Source of the DNA: Promethearchaeia archaeon
Lineage (GTDB): Archaea; Asgardarchaeota; Lokiarchaeia; Sigyniarchaeales; SOKP01
Assembly (NCBI GenBank): GCA_029856155.1
Contig: JAHQWL010000040.1
Coordinates: 62,001-126,000 of the forward strand
Direction of reading: 5' to 3'
Length of the DNA stretch: 64,000 nucleotides
Shown here: positions 63,498-64,000 of the stretch, piece by piece
How the letters are laid out: each line of letters starts with the position of its first letter
Numbering within the stretch: the first letter of the stretch is position 1
Translations under genes and position numbers: made by a program
Notes under the pieces: generated by a model
Told to the model about the DNA's origin: nothing
Database searches by the model: none
The model's input: the letters and a program-made list of their open reading frames with translations, nothing else

Positions 63498-64000
63498 ATG
63501 AAAAAAGTAGACTTAAGTCCAAAAATCTCAACTTTTCCTATGCCCGTGGCAGTTATTTCTGTAGGAACAGGCGAAGACGCTAATTTAATAACATTAGCAT
63601 ATGTAGGAAAAGTTTGCTTTGAACCTCCTATTATTGCTATTTCTATACAACCTAAGCGACATTCTTTTCATTTAATTGAAAAACACAGTGAATTTGTTAT
63701 TAATTATCCGACCCTAGACCAATTAAGAGAAACTGATTATTGTGGAACACGTTCTGGAAGAGAAGTTAATAAATGGAAAAAATTAAATCTAACAAAGCAA
63801 GATGCTTCTGTTGTAAAAATTCCAATGGTAAAAGAGTTTCCATGGAACATGGAATGTAAAGTTATTAAAAGAATAGAACTTGGTTCACATATATGTTATT
63901 TTGGTAAAGTTGTTGCTACACATTCTGATCCTATCTATGTAAAAAATGAAGCTTTGGATCCAGGAAAATTTAACTTTCCCGCATATATATCAGGTAACTA
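63498..64000 (+). CDS. Flavin-reductase-like split-barrel protein (partial, runs off right edge)
   Basis: The first ~167 residues of an FMN-binding split-barrel protein: TFPMPVAVISVGTGEDANLI, LAYVGKVCFEPPIIAISI, HSEFVINYPT and CGTRSGREVNKWKK. Flavin reductase domain proteins reduce FMN or carry it. It may also bind F420. Starts at ATG 63498, with the C-terminus outside the window. Divergent from the gamma-CA-like gene. Confidence 0.8.
   Translation, partial: MKKVDLSPKISTFPMPVAVISVGTGEDANLITLAYVGKVCFEPPIIAISIQPKRHSFHLIEKHSEFVINYPTLDQLRETDYCGTRSGREVNKWKKLNLTKQDASVVKIPMVKEFPWNMECKVIKRIELGSHICYFGKVVATHSDPIYVKNEALDPGKFNFPAYISGN

Noticed and set aside
1..64000. CRISPR arrays, insertion sequences, tRNA or rRNA genes
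   Set aside because: No regularly spaced direct repeats, transposase genes, terminal repeats or RNA gene signatures were seen on either strand.

Overview
The window is a gene-dense, strongly AT-rich stretch of archaeal chromosome. The archaeal assignment rests on tetrahydromethanopterin genes (mptA, mptD, mptG and a dihydropteroate-synthase-like gene), F420 genes (cofG, cofH), a four-gene ether-lipid operon, an archaeal-type uS2 and GGTGA-type Shine-Dalgarno sites. A glycyl radical enzyme, a DDAH-like hydrolase, many small zinc-ribbon/membrane proteins and a sulfatase-maturase locus suggest an Asgard archaeon of the Lokiarchaeia type. That placement is inference, not proof. I saw no rRNA, tRNA, CRISPR array, transposase or prophage.

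Layout: 1-4.7 kb holds mptA (cut by the left edge) divergent from an operon of amidohydrolase, arfC, cofG and cofH, which joins the riboflavin intermediate to coenzyme F420. 4.7-10.6 kb holds a glutamate dehydrogenase with CBS domains, an ABM-fold protein, a dihydropteroate-synthase-like/DUF1464 pair and a rubrerythrin-like protein. 10.8-17.5 kb holds a glycyl radical enzyme with its activase, two flavin split-barrel proteins, and mptG-mptD. 17.5-21.2 kb holds a decayed gene fragment, a geranylgeranyl-reductase-like gene with an in-frame stop, an intron-containing selenophosphate-synthetase-related gene and larE. 21.4-29.7 kb is mostly membrane proteins, a thiolase-like protein and a PadR-HAAS pair. 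29.7-35.1 kb has a DNA methylase and the convergent lipid operon (polyprenol-kinase-like, GGR, GGGP synthase, DGGGP synthase). 35.2-43.2 kb is a carbohydrate locus. 43.2-51.3 kb has a QueG-like protein, DDAH, IlvD, an M28 peptidase, a second methylase and an acetolactate-synthase-like enzyme. 51.4-64 kb has a DNA-repair radical SAM pair, CooC, uS2, an HD protein, M28, tmk, three zinc-ribbon/membrane paralogues, aroE, a gamma-carbonic-anhydrase-like protein and a flavin reductase cut by the right edge.

Two observations stand out. First, the COG2144-type gene near 19 kb is broken by a TGA lying in a 30-base insert. The insert sits in a textbook bulge-helix-bulge fold (7 bp, 3-nt bulge, 4 bp, 3-nt bulge, 9 bp). 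Cutting at the standard positions removes exactly 30 bases and restores the expected GFHVTRAALRD sequence. This looks like a protein-coding mini-intron removed by the tRNA splicing endonuclease. Second, several genes (mptA, the DHPS-like gene, the ABM protein, the rubrerythrin-like gene, the gamma-carbonic-anhydrase-like gene and probably a methylase) have conserved N-termini upstream of any ATG/GTG/TTG or a called start inside the Shine-Dalgarno itself. Most have GGTGA (or a one-mismatch variant) 5-6 nt before an in-frame ATT or ATC, which suggests real AUU/AUC initiation in this lineage.

A third point is functional. The amidohydrolase in the arfC-cofG-cofH operon is a good candidate for the deaminase step that I recall as unassigned in archaeal riboflavin/F420 synthesis.
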